A stretch of DNA of 64,000 nucleotides. It comes from Topomyia yanbarensis (taxonomy: Eukaryota > Arthropoda > Insecta > Diptera > Culicidae). The translations under genes and the position numbers were made by a program. Each line of letters starts with the position of its first letter. Within the stretch, counting starts at the first letter, position 1. The notes beneath the pieces were generated by a model, which ran no database searches, was not told where the DNA came from, and worked only from the letters and a program-made list of their open reading frames with translations. Shown here in pieces: positions 9,403-20,079 of this stretch. The DNA lies in assembly GCF_030247195.1 (NCBI RefSeq), contig NC_080671.1, forward strand, positions 34,260,343 through 34,324,342. The letters are read 5' to 3'.

Positions 9403-11030
9403 TACTCCTATTATTGACGACGATCTTCAACTTCTGATTCGCTTGAAGAATGTTCTAAGATGTCAATATCAACGTTCTCGTGATCCTGCTATGAAATGAA
9501 TCTATCAGGATCTACAAAAAGAAATTAAGCATAGATTCTCACTCTTAAGAAATGAAAATTTCGCGAAAGAGGTTGAACAAATCAAGCCAAATTCTAAACC
9601 TTTCTGGAAACTTTCTAAGGTTCTTAAGAAAATTCAGAAACCAATTCCAGCTTTGAAAGAAGGTGACCACATTCTTCTTACAAACGAAGAAAAAGCTCAA
9701 AAGCTTGCAGTTTGAAAGCGTCCATAATTTTAATCTTAACGTTGTGAGTCCTATTGAAACCGTGAAAGTCTTACAAAAATATGAAAACTTTTCAAATTAA
9801 GTATTGTCTTCAGACGATATTGTTGAAACAAACTATGATGAGATCAAATCCATCATGAAAAAGTTGAAAAATATGAAAGCTCCAGGTTATGATGGAATTT
9901 TTAACATTCTTCTTGAAAACCTTCCCGAAATCACCATGAGATACTTGGTCAAAATATTCAACAAATGTTTTGAATTAGCATACTTCCCTGAAAGATGGAA
10001 AAATACCAAGATTATTCCTATTTTGAAGCCAGATAAAAACCCAGCAGAAGCATCTAGCTATCGACCAATTAGCTTACTCTCTTCTATTAGTAAATTATTT
10101 GAAAAAATCATCCTAACTAGAATGATGTCACATATCAATGAGAATTCTATTTTTCTAATTCTATTGCCTGAGCAGTTTGGATTTCGTATTGGACATTCAA
10201 CTACTCATCAACTTGTGAGAGTAACTAACATGATAAAGGCAAATATCTCAGAGGGCTATTCAGAGTTGCTCTTCTAGACATCGAAAAAGCGTTCGACAGT
10301 GTTTGGCACAAAGGTTTAATTGCCAAAATGTGGGATTTGAATTTTCCAATTTACATAATAAAGATAATTAAAAATTATCTTACTAACCGTACCCTACAGG
10401 TTTCTTATCAGAATTGTAATTCTAATAAGCTACCCGTTAAAGCAGGCGTCCCTCAAGGATCAAGCGTCGCACCAATCCTATACAATATTTTTACCTCTGA
10501 TCTTCCAAATCTACCTACAGGCTGTAAAAAGTCACTTTTCTGTGATGATACTAGTCTTCGTATAATCTGCAGTCGACTGCAACGAAGCTTGAATATTTTC
10601 AATGATTACTTGGAAAAATGGAAAATTTCCACTAATGCGGCAAAAACACAATTGATTGTGTTTCCGCATAAGCCAAGAGCTTCTTCTCTTAATCCAAATT
10701 ATAACCATATTATTAAATTTAATGGTTTGAATTTAACGTGGTCAGATCAAGTTAAGTACTTGGGTTTGATTTACGATAAAAAACTCACTTTTAAAGATCA
10801 CATTGAAGGAATCCAAACAATTTTTTTTTAAACAACAAATATATAAAATATTTATACCCTCTTATAAATAGGCTCTGCCCAAAGAACAAACTATTAATTT
10901 AACAAATATTTAGACCGGCAATGCTATATGCAGTGCCAATCTGGGCAAGTTGTTGTGCTACTAGGAAGAAAACGCTTCAAAGGATTCAGAATAAAATTCT
11001 GAAAATGAAATGAGTGGCACAGGCTCGCAA
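9403..11030 (+). pseudogene. Jockey-like ORF2, reverse transcriptase part
   Basis: After the MITE the linker reads TPIIDDDLQLLIRLKNVLR and KPFWKLSKVLKKIQKP. RT motifs follow: KKLKNMKAPGYDGI, PILKPDKNPAEASSYRPISL, PEQFGFRIGHSTTHQLVR, then after a slip near 10265 DIEKAFDSVWHKGLIAKMW, GVPQGSSVAPILYNIFTSDL and FCDDTSL (about 10538-10558). The catalytic box is normally FADD; Ala is replaced by Cys here. DQVKYLGLIYDKKLTFKDH precedes another break near 10830. Remnants of the C-terminal domain (FRPAMLYAVPIWASCC, LQRIQNKILKM) reach about 11010. At least four stops or frameshifts disable it. Confidence 0.87.
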
Positions 11031-11426
11031 ACATAGAAACATTAGAAATTATGACAAACAGTATTATAAGCAACTTCCGACAAAAATCGTTGCATTCTTC
11101 AATTGCAACGATTAGTTCTCTTTATAGTTTATAAGTTAGTTTATAAGATCTGTTTAGTTCTTTATTCACAAGACAAGTAGATTTAAAACATCCTACTGAA
11201 AAATACTATATCTTAATAATAATTAACTGAATCATGTAAACAATTGGAATGAAAAATCACCATTTGTGGTTGAACACCCAATATAGAATATATATAGAAA
11301 ATAATATATATAAAATAAGAAAATAGGTGGGTTTAGAAATAGGGAGGCAACTACACAAAACATAATATCAAAGTTTATCGTTTCTAACACGAATTTTTTT
11401 AGTGTGTTTGGATCATGGAGAAGTTA

Positions 11427-11770
11427 CACGGAAAATTTCATGGACTGAGTGATTTACGAAAATGAAGTACCTGAAAATCTGAATAATAAATAGTCGTGTT
11501 CATAAAACTAATCGTGTTTTCAAAAACTAATTCGCACCAAAAATATACATGGTGTTACATTCCAATGTTTTGTTGGGTTACTTTGGATGTTCTCTGGACA
11601 TGTTTAGCTTTTGTTATGATACTCGTTCATAATTTGGGGATACACTGGTTTGAATGAACTATTTCAGCTAAAACAACTGACAGTTAAACGATATTCATAA
11701 TTTCAGGAGGTTGTCCACAATTTGCCTAATTTCTCATCATGTCATTGCACATATTTTATCGTACGTAATT
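11427..11770 (+). repeat. CACGG-ended repeat, partial copy
   Basis: It starts CACGGAAAATTTCATG at 11427, the same end as the copy at 24785, with a small internal deletion. It continues through the family's conserved block ('ggtgttacattc', 'acaactgacagttaaacgat', 'ttctcatcatgtcattg') and is lost near 11770. The right terminus is missing. Confidence 0.7.
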
Positions 11771-12799
11771 AATGGTCTTTGATTGGATGGCATTGCAAGG
11801 GAACGCGTATCCGCCGATAGATACCAATCGAGCTGACATTTCTTTGGACTGATTAAACTAATTTCTTTGTTTGTTTAGTGTTTATTTGACCAACTAGGAA
11901 ACTAATCCACTGGGCATTATATGTGCGTGAAGAATACGCATGGTCTTGTCGGAGTGAATTATAACTTTTGTATTATTTATGAGGGTTAAGAATTGACAGT
12001 TGGCAAGGACAATCTAAAACCAGTTGCCAATTTGCGGCAGTCATATCTGCACAAAAACAAATGTTTTATTGCCATATTCATTGGTTTACTTTTAGTCCAT
12101 TGAATCAATTATAGAGTTCCAGGTGCCATAAAAAGAAATTTCTCGTTCGTTTTGTTTTTCTGGTGGCAAAATAATTGTGCATGCAATTGTCGCTTAGGAA
12201 TTTTAGGTTCAGTAAAAGTTTCAATATGACAGACACATTTCGAAACAGATAACCAATCCAATTTTGTTCCGTGGCCGTGAATAATAGTTCCAGGTGCATA
12301 AATTATGGTATTTTTAACGATTTATATGAGTCGGCAGGGTGGCGTTACGCTAAGCGCACCTTCCTAACTAAGCGCAAAGGACCGTTATCCCGGTCGGTCG
12401 GAAGAAATTAGCTTCCCATCCACATTCAACAGTATCCAGCGATAGCAGTAGTTTGCTGCAGAGGAGAGTGACAGTGGAGAATTAAACAGTAAAATTGAAT
12501 GTTTGTTTTTCTTTTGTTTGTGTAGGAAAATCCGAAAGTCTTGGTAGAAGCACTTAGGCCGCCCTTCCATCTAGAGTTTGCCGGGCAGGTATGATCAGAA
12601 CAAAGTCCTACTTACAACTGTTGCAGTTAACGCATCAAAGCTGTGCGAATAGCGAAGACGAAGTTTTCGAAAATGTCGTTTTATTTGAACCGAGCACAAT
12701 TTCGAAAGCACTTGTATTGAGATGCTCTTGGGTTAATTCCCATTAATTAATTTCCCTCTTTTCTTACTGATTAGATTTCTCTCTATTTTTATTCCACAG
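11771..12799. other. Non-coding stretch
   Basis: About 1 kb with no convincing gene. A more GC-rich patch at about 12330-12420 is not a recognisable tRNA or promoter. The short open frames are not supported by codon texture or similarity. Confidence 0.5.
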
Positions 12800-13520
12800 C
12801 AAATACCAAAAAAGAACAAGAGATCATGTTTCGCAAAGTGTCCAATTATCGAAACGTATCGTTGATCTCTAGGACCACGTTCTCGCGAGTAATTTAGAAA
12901 TGTGTGTGAACAAGTCGGCTGCCACATACTGATCAACTGAAATTGAAACGATAATCTCAGCTTTCTAATTTACAGATGCAACCAGTTGCAACATTTTAGT
13001 CACTCTCCAGCGCTGCTGTTTCGTTGCGTCGTGTTTACATTTCCACAGACAACAGTTGGCAGTTACAGAGAGCGGCTTAAATGCTACTGATAGTTATAAC
13101 TGTAAGGTTCGTGTTGAAATCTGCTAAATTGGACATCATAGAATTGATAGATAGTGCCTGGTTGTTAAAAAATGTCACAGTTTTAACAGGGTTTTAGTAC
13201 CAAACGCATAAATATAAATGGTATTGTGTTGAAATGTTATGAAAAAAATGCCGTTTCGACTATACAACTGCTGGCAAATGAAAATGTATTACATAACGAA
13301 CTCAAAAAAGAGCAAGTGACGATGCCGCGCTAGATGTTCAAACAATCGAAACATATTGTTTCTCTTTAAGGACACGTTTCCATGAGTAGGTAACTTAAAG
13401 ATGTGTACGGACATGCTGGATGTCACATACTGAAGAAATGAAATTGAAACATTAATCTGCAACTACGGGATTAAAGATGCAACCAGTCGCAACATTTTAG
13501 TCGCTTTCCATAATTGGCAA
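12800..13520 (+). repeat. Diverged direct duplication, ~490-bp spacing
   Basis: The block at about 12808-13020 recurs at about 13302-13515. Shared landmarks in order are 'agagatcatg' / 'agtgacgatg', 'cgaaacgtat' / 'cgaaacatat', 'aggaccacgttctcgcgagta' / 'aggacacgtttccatgagta' (aligned to about 20 bases each), 'gccacatactgatcaa' / 'gtcacatactgaagaa', and 'gatgcaaccagttgcaacat' / 'gatgcaaccagtcgcaacat'. Roughly three quarters of positions agree by eye. This is an old tandem duplication or two copies of an unnamed repeat. Confidence 0.7.
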
Positions 13521-14684
13521 TTAACGATATATGAGTGTCTATTAAGTGAGCGGGTAAATGAACCTGCTTCTCAGTAAACCCCATTTTTTGGCATTGTTTA
13601 CTTTTACACGCATTTTAATTTGGGTTTTCAGCTCATTTACACGTTTTTATTTTTGTTGCTCGTCTGTTAAATATTTTTTTGGCTTAAAAATGATGTGGCT
13701 TTGAAAATGATGACTTCAAATATAGGATTCCACAAGCACATCTAAATGTATTAACTTTCAATTCTGCCGAAGCGCGCTTTCTTCTAGACCAGTTTTTTTT
13801 TGTACTGGCCGTATATGTAACTCGAACAAATTACTAAATTACTTTCTTCAGTAACGTACGTAGAATATTATTTTTCTAGTGCATTATTTTTTTTAAGCAA
13901 ATTTTTTCTATAAGCGAAAGGAAAAAAATGTCTATAGTTGCATCGAAATACCTTATTTGGTAGGAAATCTGCACCTGTGGAAAGTGCAATAACATGTGTG
14001 TTTCAACAGGCACTAGACAGTGTGATGTTTGCAAAACAGAATGTCTCTAAAACATATTTAGCCATTTTTGGAGTAGCAAAAAAATGTCGGACTTAGCTTC
14101 TTCTCGTAATTTTAAGAGCGTTCTGGAATGGTATAGAGCTGATTCGGTACATTTTGTTCCCACGGACATGAATCTAACGAATTGTCCTGAAATTCGTTCA
14201 GTCAGAATCTATGGTGTCATGATGGAACAAGAGCTCAGACAGACTAAAAGGAAGTTAATATATGCAAATTAGAAGACACGTGAACAAAAGTTGATAAAAA
14301 AGTACAGGGTACGACTGTATAAGATCCTATGCGTGGTGTGAAGCGAATGTGTCAAGAATTTTTCTAAATAACCTCCAATAGTTGATTCCATTTTACACAC
14401 ACTCTACTTAATACTTGACCAAACTTTTCTACACATTACAAGTTAAATACAAGAGATTCGGTAGTACATTTAGTGTATTGCAATACTTCTTGCTTACTTT
14501 TCATGTATCATCTTCTATTTCTCATCTCTCACTTTGTACAAACTACTAATCACCCCTTTGTCTATAACTTCTGGTCTGTTAAATTTAATCTTTTACTTCT
14601 CTTTTTTCATCTTTCGCTCCTCATCTCCATCGTTGCTCTATATTGTATATTTTGTCTCATTATTCTAGTATACATGAACTGGTT
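13521..14684. other. Non-coding stretch with one marginal small ORF
   Basis: AT-rich DNA. The only frame with protein-like composition is listed separately at 14084-14272. A hydrophobic frame at 14473-14727 follows T-rich sequence and looks accidental. Confidence 0.45.
14084..14272 (+). CDS. Small unrecognised ORF, possible transposase remnant
   Basis: A 62-codon frame from ATG at 14084 (preceded by AAAAAA, an acceptable insect start context) encodes SVLEWYRADSVHFVPTDMN, a CPEI motif, then a basic helix-like end (ELRQTKRKLIYAN). The balanced composition is unlike the surrounding low-complexity frames. After the stop, similar basic sequence continues (KTREQKLIKKYR), as if one stop interrupted a longer coiled-coil region. 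I do not recognise the family. It may be a decayed transposase or an exon, and could be chance. Confidence 0.15.
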   Translation: MSDLASSRNFKSVLEWYRADSVHFVPTDMNLTNCPEIRSVRIYGVMMEQELRQTKRKLIYAN

Positions 14685-15285
14685 CGTGATTCCTAGTCAC
14701 GACTCACCATTCATGCTCGTGAAATAGGATATTTGGAAGACATTTCTAATCATTTTCAATTTCGTGCAACTCAGCACATGGTCATAAAATTTTCACGTGA
14801 ACTGAAATTTGGAATATTATTGCTAGAATTATTTTTGTGTCATGAACTTTTTGATGAAATATCGCTGCAGGCGACCAGTAATAGGGACGAACAGTAGACG
14901 TAAGAAAATGATTAGATCCTGAAATCATGAACATAAATCACACTATTCTGCCAGAAAATTCGGCATGAAACTCATGAATAAAATATCACGCTAGCGTGAT
15001 GAGAAATTACGAAAATCGCGACTAAGCACCTGGAACCATGACCATCGTTTAACTGTCGGCTCTTTTAGTTGATATAGGTTATGTAAACCAGTGTATTCCC
15101 AAATTAGGAACAAGAATCATAACAAAAACTAGACATGTCCAGGGAATAACCACAGTAACCCAACAGAACATTCGAAAAAAATGCCACGTATATTGTTGAT
15201 GTGAATTAGTTTAAAAAAAAACACAAATAGTTTCATGCATACGAGGTCTATTATTCATAATTTCAGGAACTTGATGGAGATTTTA
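14685..15285 (-). repeat. CACGG-ended repeat, partial inverted copy
   Basis: On the minus strand this copy shows the same blocks as 11427-11770 and 24785-25140, namely 'catgaataataga' type text, 'ggttactgtggtt', 'acatgtc' and 'gacagttaaacgatg'. At 14685-14720 it has the 'attcctagtcacgactcacc' subunit seen in the array at 46700-47200. Neither terminus is preserved. Confidence 0.65.
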
Positions 15286-17735
15286 TTTTTTTATTTATTT
15301 TGAAATCACCATAGCAGAGGACAATGCAATTGATAGTCAATCCCACAGTTAATGCTCCGTCGCCTTCAAATAACTAGCTATGAATGGTGTTAGCGGCAAA
15401 TATTCAGCAAACTATTTTTTTTCAACTTCACAATATTTTGTTTTTCGGTTGGAGCATCATATCGACGGCTCTGCCCGAGATAGACTATTTTTGCGTACTT
15501 TATGCGTGTCACTTTAGAGTTATATTTTGAAAACCATTGTCGTTTTGAATACAAATAATACATACTTCGATTTATATTAAAAAATAGGTGAATATTTCTT
15601 AACCAAACGCAAACAAAAAATTGAGTAATTCCGTTCAGTATTTTAAAAGTTATTTACGTCTGAAATCTATCATTCATGAATTTTGAAACGGGATACTATA
15701 TCAAAGTTAAAAGTTTTTTTCCTTCAAAATGTAGGAACTTTTACACGAACGCATAAGCATGTTTAGAGAGATCTATCCACCATACTAGACGCTATTGTGA
15801 TGTGATCAACTAACTTGAAACTGGTAGGACTGCCAGCATCAAACTGAGCCAAGTATGATTTACACTACGCAATGTGACACACGGTGGCCGTTCAGAATTG
15901 CATGCTACGTAACGTCGTATCTCATGCACAGCTAAAATGCTAAATCCGCTTCGGTGGTGTATTGGCCCGTTTAAATGGATCATATTTTCCGATTATTTTC
16001 ACTGATACCCCAAACGTAGCATTGATTGCAGAGTGCGATACTCTTCCAGTGAACGATGCTATACCGAGAGCGAGTTTACAAATTGAAAGCAAACCAAAAT
16101 GATGCTCTCTCTTTTACTGATTGTACCAAAGCAATGCGTTTCCTGAAGTGTTGGTGTCGTTGTTGGAGATGAATGTAGAAGGGTTCGCTCTACTGCTAGC
16201 TACTGATGATGAATGCAAACAGCAGTTTCGTTCATACCGCTCCACTAGCTGACAACATGAGCTTTCCGATAAATATGTACTTTGTTGGGGTACCATCTAT
16301 TAGGGAGACAAACAGTTTTATGTAGCACTATCGGAGAGTGCTAGTTCGGGGATGGGATTGCACAAATTAGTTCCATTAGAATCAGATAGGAATCTTTCTT
16401 CGGTTGGATCGTACTTGATTTCTTCGAGTAAGTTTGTGTCGTATCAGGATTTTAGCATATGTTTGTACTATGTGGCACTCCAACACGTGCCAGACAAAAA
16501 GTTTTATTGCCGAGATTGTACACCAGTTGTCGGAATCGGTCTGGTTTGGTTTTTGTCTCATAAGCTTGTCGTCTTATGTCCGATCCTTGACGAGGAAGGA
16601 TTCTCAGTGTCAGTAGAATCGTTGTACTAATTCATTGCGGAGATTAGGGTGCGAAGTTTATTGAAAGAGATGGTGAATTTTATGATGAAGTAGGCTTTGT
16701 TTATTTTTCTAATATAACATGACTACGCGTCTCCGTCAAATTCTGCCTGATGGAGACGCGTGGTACTTTTTAATGCAGAGCTCGACACGTTTCCATTCGA
16801 ACTATTTGGATACCGTTGAATCAATATCATCAAAATAGTGTTGGAAGCTATATGATCATCGTAACGTTGGTCAAGTTTTAAGATATATAAAAATAATCAG
16901 AAGAAAACGCGCGCGCGTTACAAAACAGGGTTACCCAATTCCCAACGCGATAGCAACACAATTCGACAAGACGCCCCGATGGACATCTCATGCGATGATA
17001 TCTCCAGGGATTGCCATATTCTGGTTCGTTTGAGTAATAAACGCTCACAAAAAGTGGATGAACAATTCCAGAACTAACGCTGTATGACATCCCATTAGTG
17101 TAAGAGCGAATTCGCTGGGGAAGGAAAAAGGGGACACGAACGAAGACAGCACATTAATTTGTTTCGCAACCGATAGTGTAGCGTCCGAGCCCATTGGAGG
17201 TAACAGCAGGACCAGGCGTGTAGACATGATGACAGAATTGCGTTATTTAATAAACGACTGTTTCCTGGCGGAACGTTGCACGATGTGCGTTAACTTTCAA
17301 GGAGTTTTCTGAGATTGATGGTGTACGGCTGGCATCCGATGTCATCTGAAAAAATGTTGAAATATTCCATTGTACTTCACTATAGTCAGTACAACACATA
17401 CACATCCATTATACTGATTTATTATTATTATTATAGTCATAATTGCAGGCAGTCGGTCAGTTTTTCTTTGCTCTATTCACTTCCGCACTTTTCCGGGAAT
17501 AAGGTTCCTGCTATTACTAATAATTGGGACACGAGGAAAAGCAAACAAACCTGTGTTATGTAGCCAAGTGATGTTCCCATTTAGTTGTGTCTATTAGATT
17601 CAGTCTTGGCTGTCAAATGCCGAGAGGAAGACTTGTGTCAGGGGAACTGGAGCAATCTATTTTGGACGCGAATGCTGGATTATTGTTATTAGGTTAGAGC
17701 TAGAACACTAATTCTATTACCGTTTTCGATTAAGA
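15286..17735. other. Non-coding stretch
   Basis: No gene can be supported. The moderately GC-rich part at about 16010-17240 has short frames on both strands but no intact domain. An alternating (CG)n purine-pyrimidine patch occurs at 16909-16918. A strong hairpin at 16725-16761 is listed separately. Confidence 0.45.
16725..16761. repeat. Stable GC-rich hairpin
   Basis: Arms ACGCGTCTCCGTCA (16725-16738) and TGATGGAGACGCGT (16748-16761) pair over 14 positions with one G-T wobble around a 9-base loop. It is isolated in AT-rich DNA. It could be a decayed short MITE or a structured RNA element; no flanking duplication is obvious. Confidence 0.6.
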
Positions 17736-17974
17736 CACACTTAGTTGAGCTCGGCAAATTACTGCACAGCCGAGTAATCAGTAAATGTTTATACTAATAT
17801 CTCGGAAAAGTGTAATTTGTTCGCTGTTTCAGCGAAATATTTCCCGAGTCTCAGTAAACTATTGTGGCTTTTAGTGAGATCTCAGCAAAATATGAATTTG
17901 CCGAGTACTCGGCTGTTCAAATCTCGGCAAAACTTTCGAAAAATGCTGAGATACGGCAGGAAAAATTAAGTGTG
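17736..17974. mobile_element. Short MITE-like element with CACACTTA ends
   Basis: The left end CACACTTAGTTGAGC and the right end (reverse complement CACACTTAATTTTTC) share the first 8 bases and match imperfectly after them. AAGA flanks both sides (17732-17735 and 17975-17978), a possible 4-bp duplication. The interior repeats a 'ctcggcaaa' / 'tctcagcaaaat' motif five or more times. There is no coding capacity. Confidence 0.5.
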
Positions 17975-17978
17975 AAGA

Positions 17979-18827
17979 ATCCATTTTATTTAGCTCCATT
18001 ACATCCTAATGGGGAAAATGGGATTAAGAATAGTTTGTGCCTGAATAATAATAAACCTACATCTAGAGTAAGGGCTTAACTGTGTATTACACCTAATGCA
18101 AAATTTGATCGTGGGTGATTAGCGCTTCGTCTCGTCAATATCTGGCAGGTATTTTCTTCTTCTCATCAGTAGATAGTAGACGTTTAACTGATGTGTACAG
18201 CGAACTGCTCGGGATCGATACGTACAAATTATTAAGGTTAATTTGTCCAGGGAGAAAAAGCACGAATATTGAAAAATCTCAGTTTTATATTTTATTTTAG
18301 CTAATTAAAGAATTCAAAGAATTATTAACTAATGGTGGTTGTTATAAGTTAAAGGTATCTACCAATTTGGCTCTTAGGTTATGCTCACACGAGAAACTTG
18401 GTGTTGCTGCCAGTAGCAGTATTTCAGTCGATTACCAATTTTTGTCCAATGGAAGTGTACAAAAATGCGATGAAGCAGCAGATAGACATCAATAAGAAAT
18501 TTAGGAAAGCAGCTAAAATGTAGCAACTAGGTGCATCTTTAAGTTAGTGGCTACTTGGTCATCTATGGAAGCTGTGCTTCAATGTCGGCTTCTTTCACCG
18601 AGCAGCTTAGATAAACTGTTTAGTGGTTGTTTCAACCGGCTAAGAATTACACTACGGACCGCCTGTTTCGGTGGTAAACATCCACCAAACAGGGAACCCC
18701 AATTCACAGTGTCATGCGATCCATTCTATGGTTAAAATTGTTGAGGCGTTTTAAAATATTCTCAATGGCGAGCTCCCAAGATCTATACACCGATTTTCCG
18801 ATGCACGGCATACTGCCAATTTAGCTA
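17979..18827. other. Non-coding stretch
   Basis: No supported feature. Frames at 18115-18300 and 18547-18735 are short and unrecognised. The sequence 'aaccggctaagaattacac' and neighbours show no duplicated ends. Confidence 0.45.
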
Positions 18828-19072
18828 ATGGGCCGCTTAGTCGAATGCAAAAACCATATGGCAGTCTGCCGTTTAGCCGAATGTCATTTGACCAAATGGC
18901 GTTTGGTCGAATGCCGTTTGACCGAATGCCGTTTGATCGAATGGCGTATGGCTGATTGCCATTTGGCCAAATCCCATTCGCCGAATGCCATTTGGCTGAA
19001 TGCTGTTTCCAAATGCCGTTTGGCAGATATACGTTTGACCGAATTCTATTTGGCCGACTGGTTTTGGTCCAA
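18828..19072. repeat. Degenerate 17-18-bp tandem repeat
   Basis: About 14 imperfect units built on TTTGGCCGAATGCC and variants (ttgaccgaatgccg, ttggtcgaatgccg, ttggctgaatgctg). The GGCCGAA and GGCCAAA cores resemble the perfect array that begins 270 bp downstream. It reads open in a plus frame as a Cys/Leu/Glu-rich peptide, which is a by-product of a unit length divisible by three. Confidence 0.8.
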
Positions 19073-19340
19073 GTGAAGTCCAGGTCGAAAGTGATACTTC
19101 CAAAACCGACCGAATAATCTTAATAGAGTTACATTTATTATATTTCCAATATTTGTTGTAATAGGTTTAAACATTGTGTGGATATTTTCATTCTTTTTAA
19201 CATGAGCTGTTCTTTCTGTACATTTCTTTTACATCTGGAAAATGAGCAATATTTTCTATTTCCTGCGTAGAGCACAGTTTTCATATCGAATACGATGAAC
19301 TCTTAACTTTGATGACTTAACTTAATGCTCTAAAGCCTAA

Positions 19341-19996
19341 ATGGCCGTTTTCGGCCAAATGGCCGTTTTCGGCCAAATGGCCGTTTTCGGCCAAATGGCC
19401 GTTTTCGGCCAAATGGCCGTTTTCGGCCAAATGGCCGTTTTCGGCCAAATGGCCGTTTTCGGCCAAATGGCCGTTTTCGGCCAAATGGCCGTTTTCGGCC
19501 AAATGGCCGTTTTCGGCCAAATGGCCGTTTTCGGCCAAATGGCCGTTTTCGGCCAAATGGCCGTTTTCGGCCAAATGGCCGTTTTCGGCCAAATGGCCGT
19601 TTTCGGCCAAATGGCCGTTTTCGGCCAAATGGCCGTTTTCGGCCAAATGGCCGTTTTCGGCCAAATGGCCGTTTTCGGCCAAATGGCCGTTTTCGGCCAA
19701 ATGGCCGTTTTCGGCCAAATGGCCGTTTTCGGCCAAATGGCCGTTTTCGGCCAAATGGCCGTTTTCGGCCAAATGGACGTTTTCGGCCAAATGGCCGTTT
19801 TCGGCCAAATGGCCGTTTTTGGCCAAATGGCCATTTTCGGCCAAATGGCCATTTTCGGCCAAATGGCCGTTTTCGGCCAAATGGCCGTTTTCGGCCAAAT
19901 GGCCGTTTTCGGCCAAATGGCCGTTTTCGGCCAAATGGCCGTTTTCGGCCAAATGGCCGTTTTCGGCCAAATGGCCATTTTCGGCCAAATGGTCGT
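19341..19996. repeat. Near-perfect 18-bp minisatellite, about 36 copies
   Basis: The unit ATGGCCGTTTTCGGCCAA is repeated for about 656 bp with only a handful of substitutions (for example at about 19777, 19820, 19833, 19851 and 19977). Each unit contains a hairpin: TGGCCG, a TTTT loop, then CGGCCA. Because 18 is divisible by three and the unit lacks stops in most frames, long artificial frames exist on both strands (repeats of NGHLAE, IWPKTA and MAVFGQ). No start context, flanking coding sequence or host similarity supports translation. Confidence 0.97.
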
Positions 19997-20079
19997 TTGT
20001 GTTTCTATAAGCAAGATTTTGCTCGTCATTTAATTTGTACCTGAGCGATAAACTATAAAAATCGTAAATTGTTATAATA

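Larger units (their letters stand above)
2095..11225 (+). mobile_element. Jockey-like non-LTR retrotransposon, host of nested insertions
   Basis: A single element can be followed as blocks 2282-2560, 7085-8768 and 9403 to about 11030, interrupted by two inserts. ORF1 has three zinc knuckles and ORF2 has endonuclease and RT, with no RNase H: the Jockey-clade plan, close in texture to mosquito Juan-like elements (inference). The 5' untranslated region holds repeated 'cagtctttctcaagac' / 'cagtctttttcaagac' motifs (2177-2235). Both outer limits are approximate: the 5' end is placed where this leader begins, and the 3' end where coding similarity fades into AT-rich DNA. Confidence 0.8.

Noticed and set aside
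12336..12410. Possible tRNA in a GC-rich patch
   Set aside because: No A-box/B-box pair and no cloverleaf could be drawn.
19341..19996. CRISPR-like array
   Set aside because: No unique spacers: the units are contiguous 18-bp repeats, and the organism is an animal.
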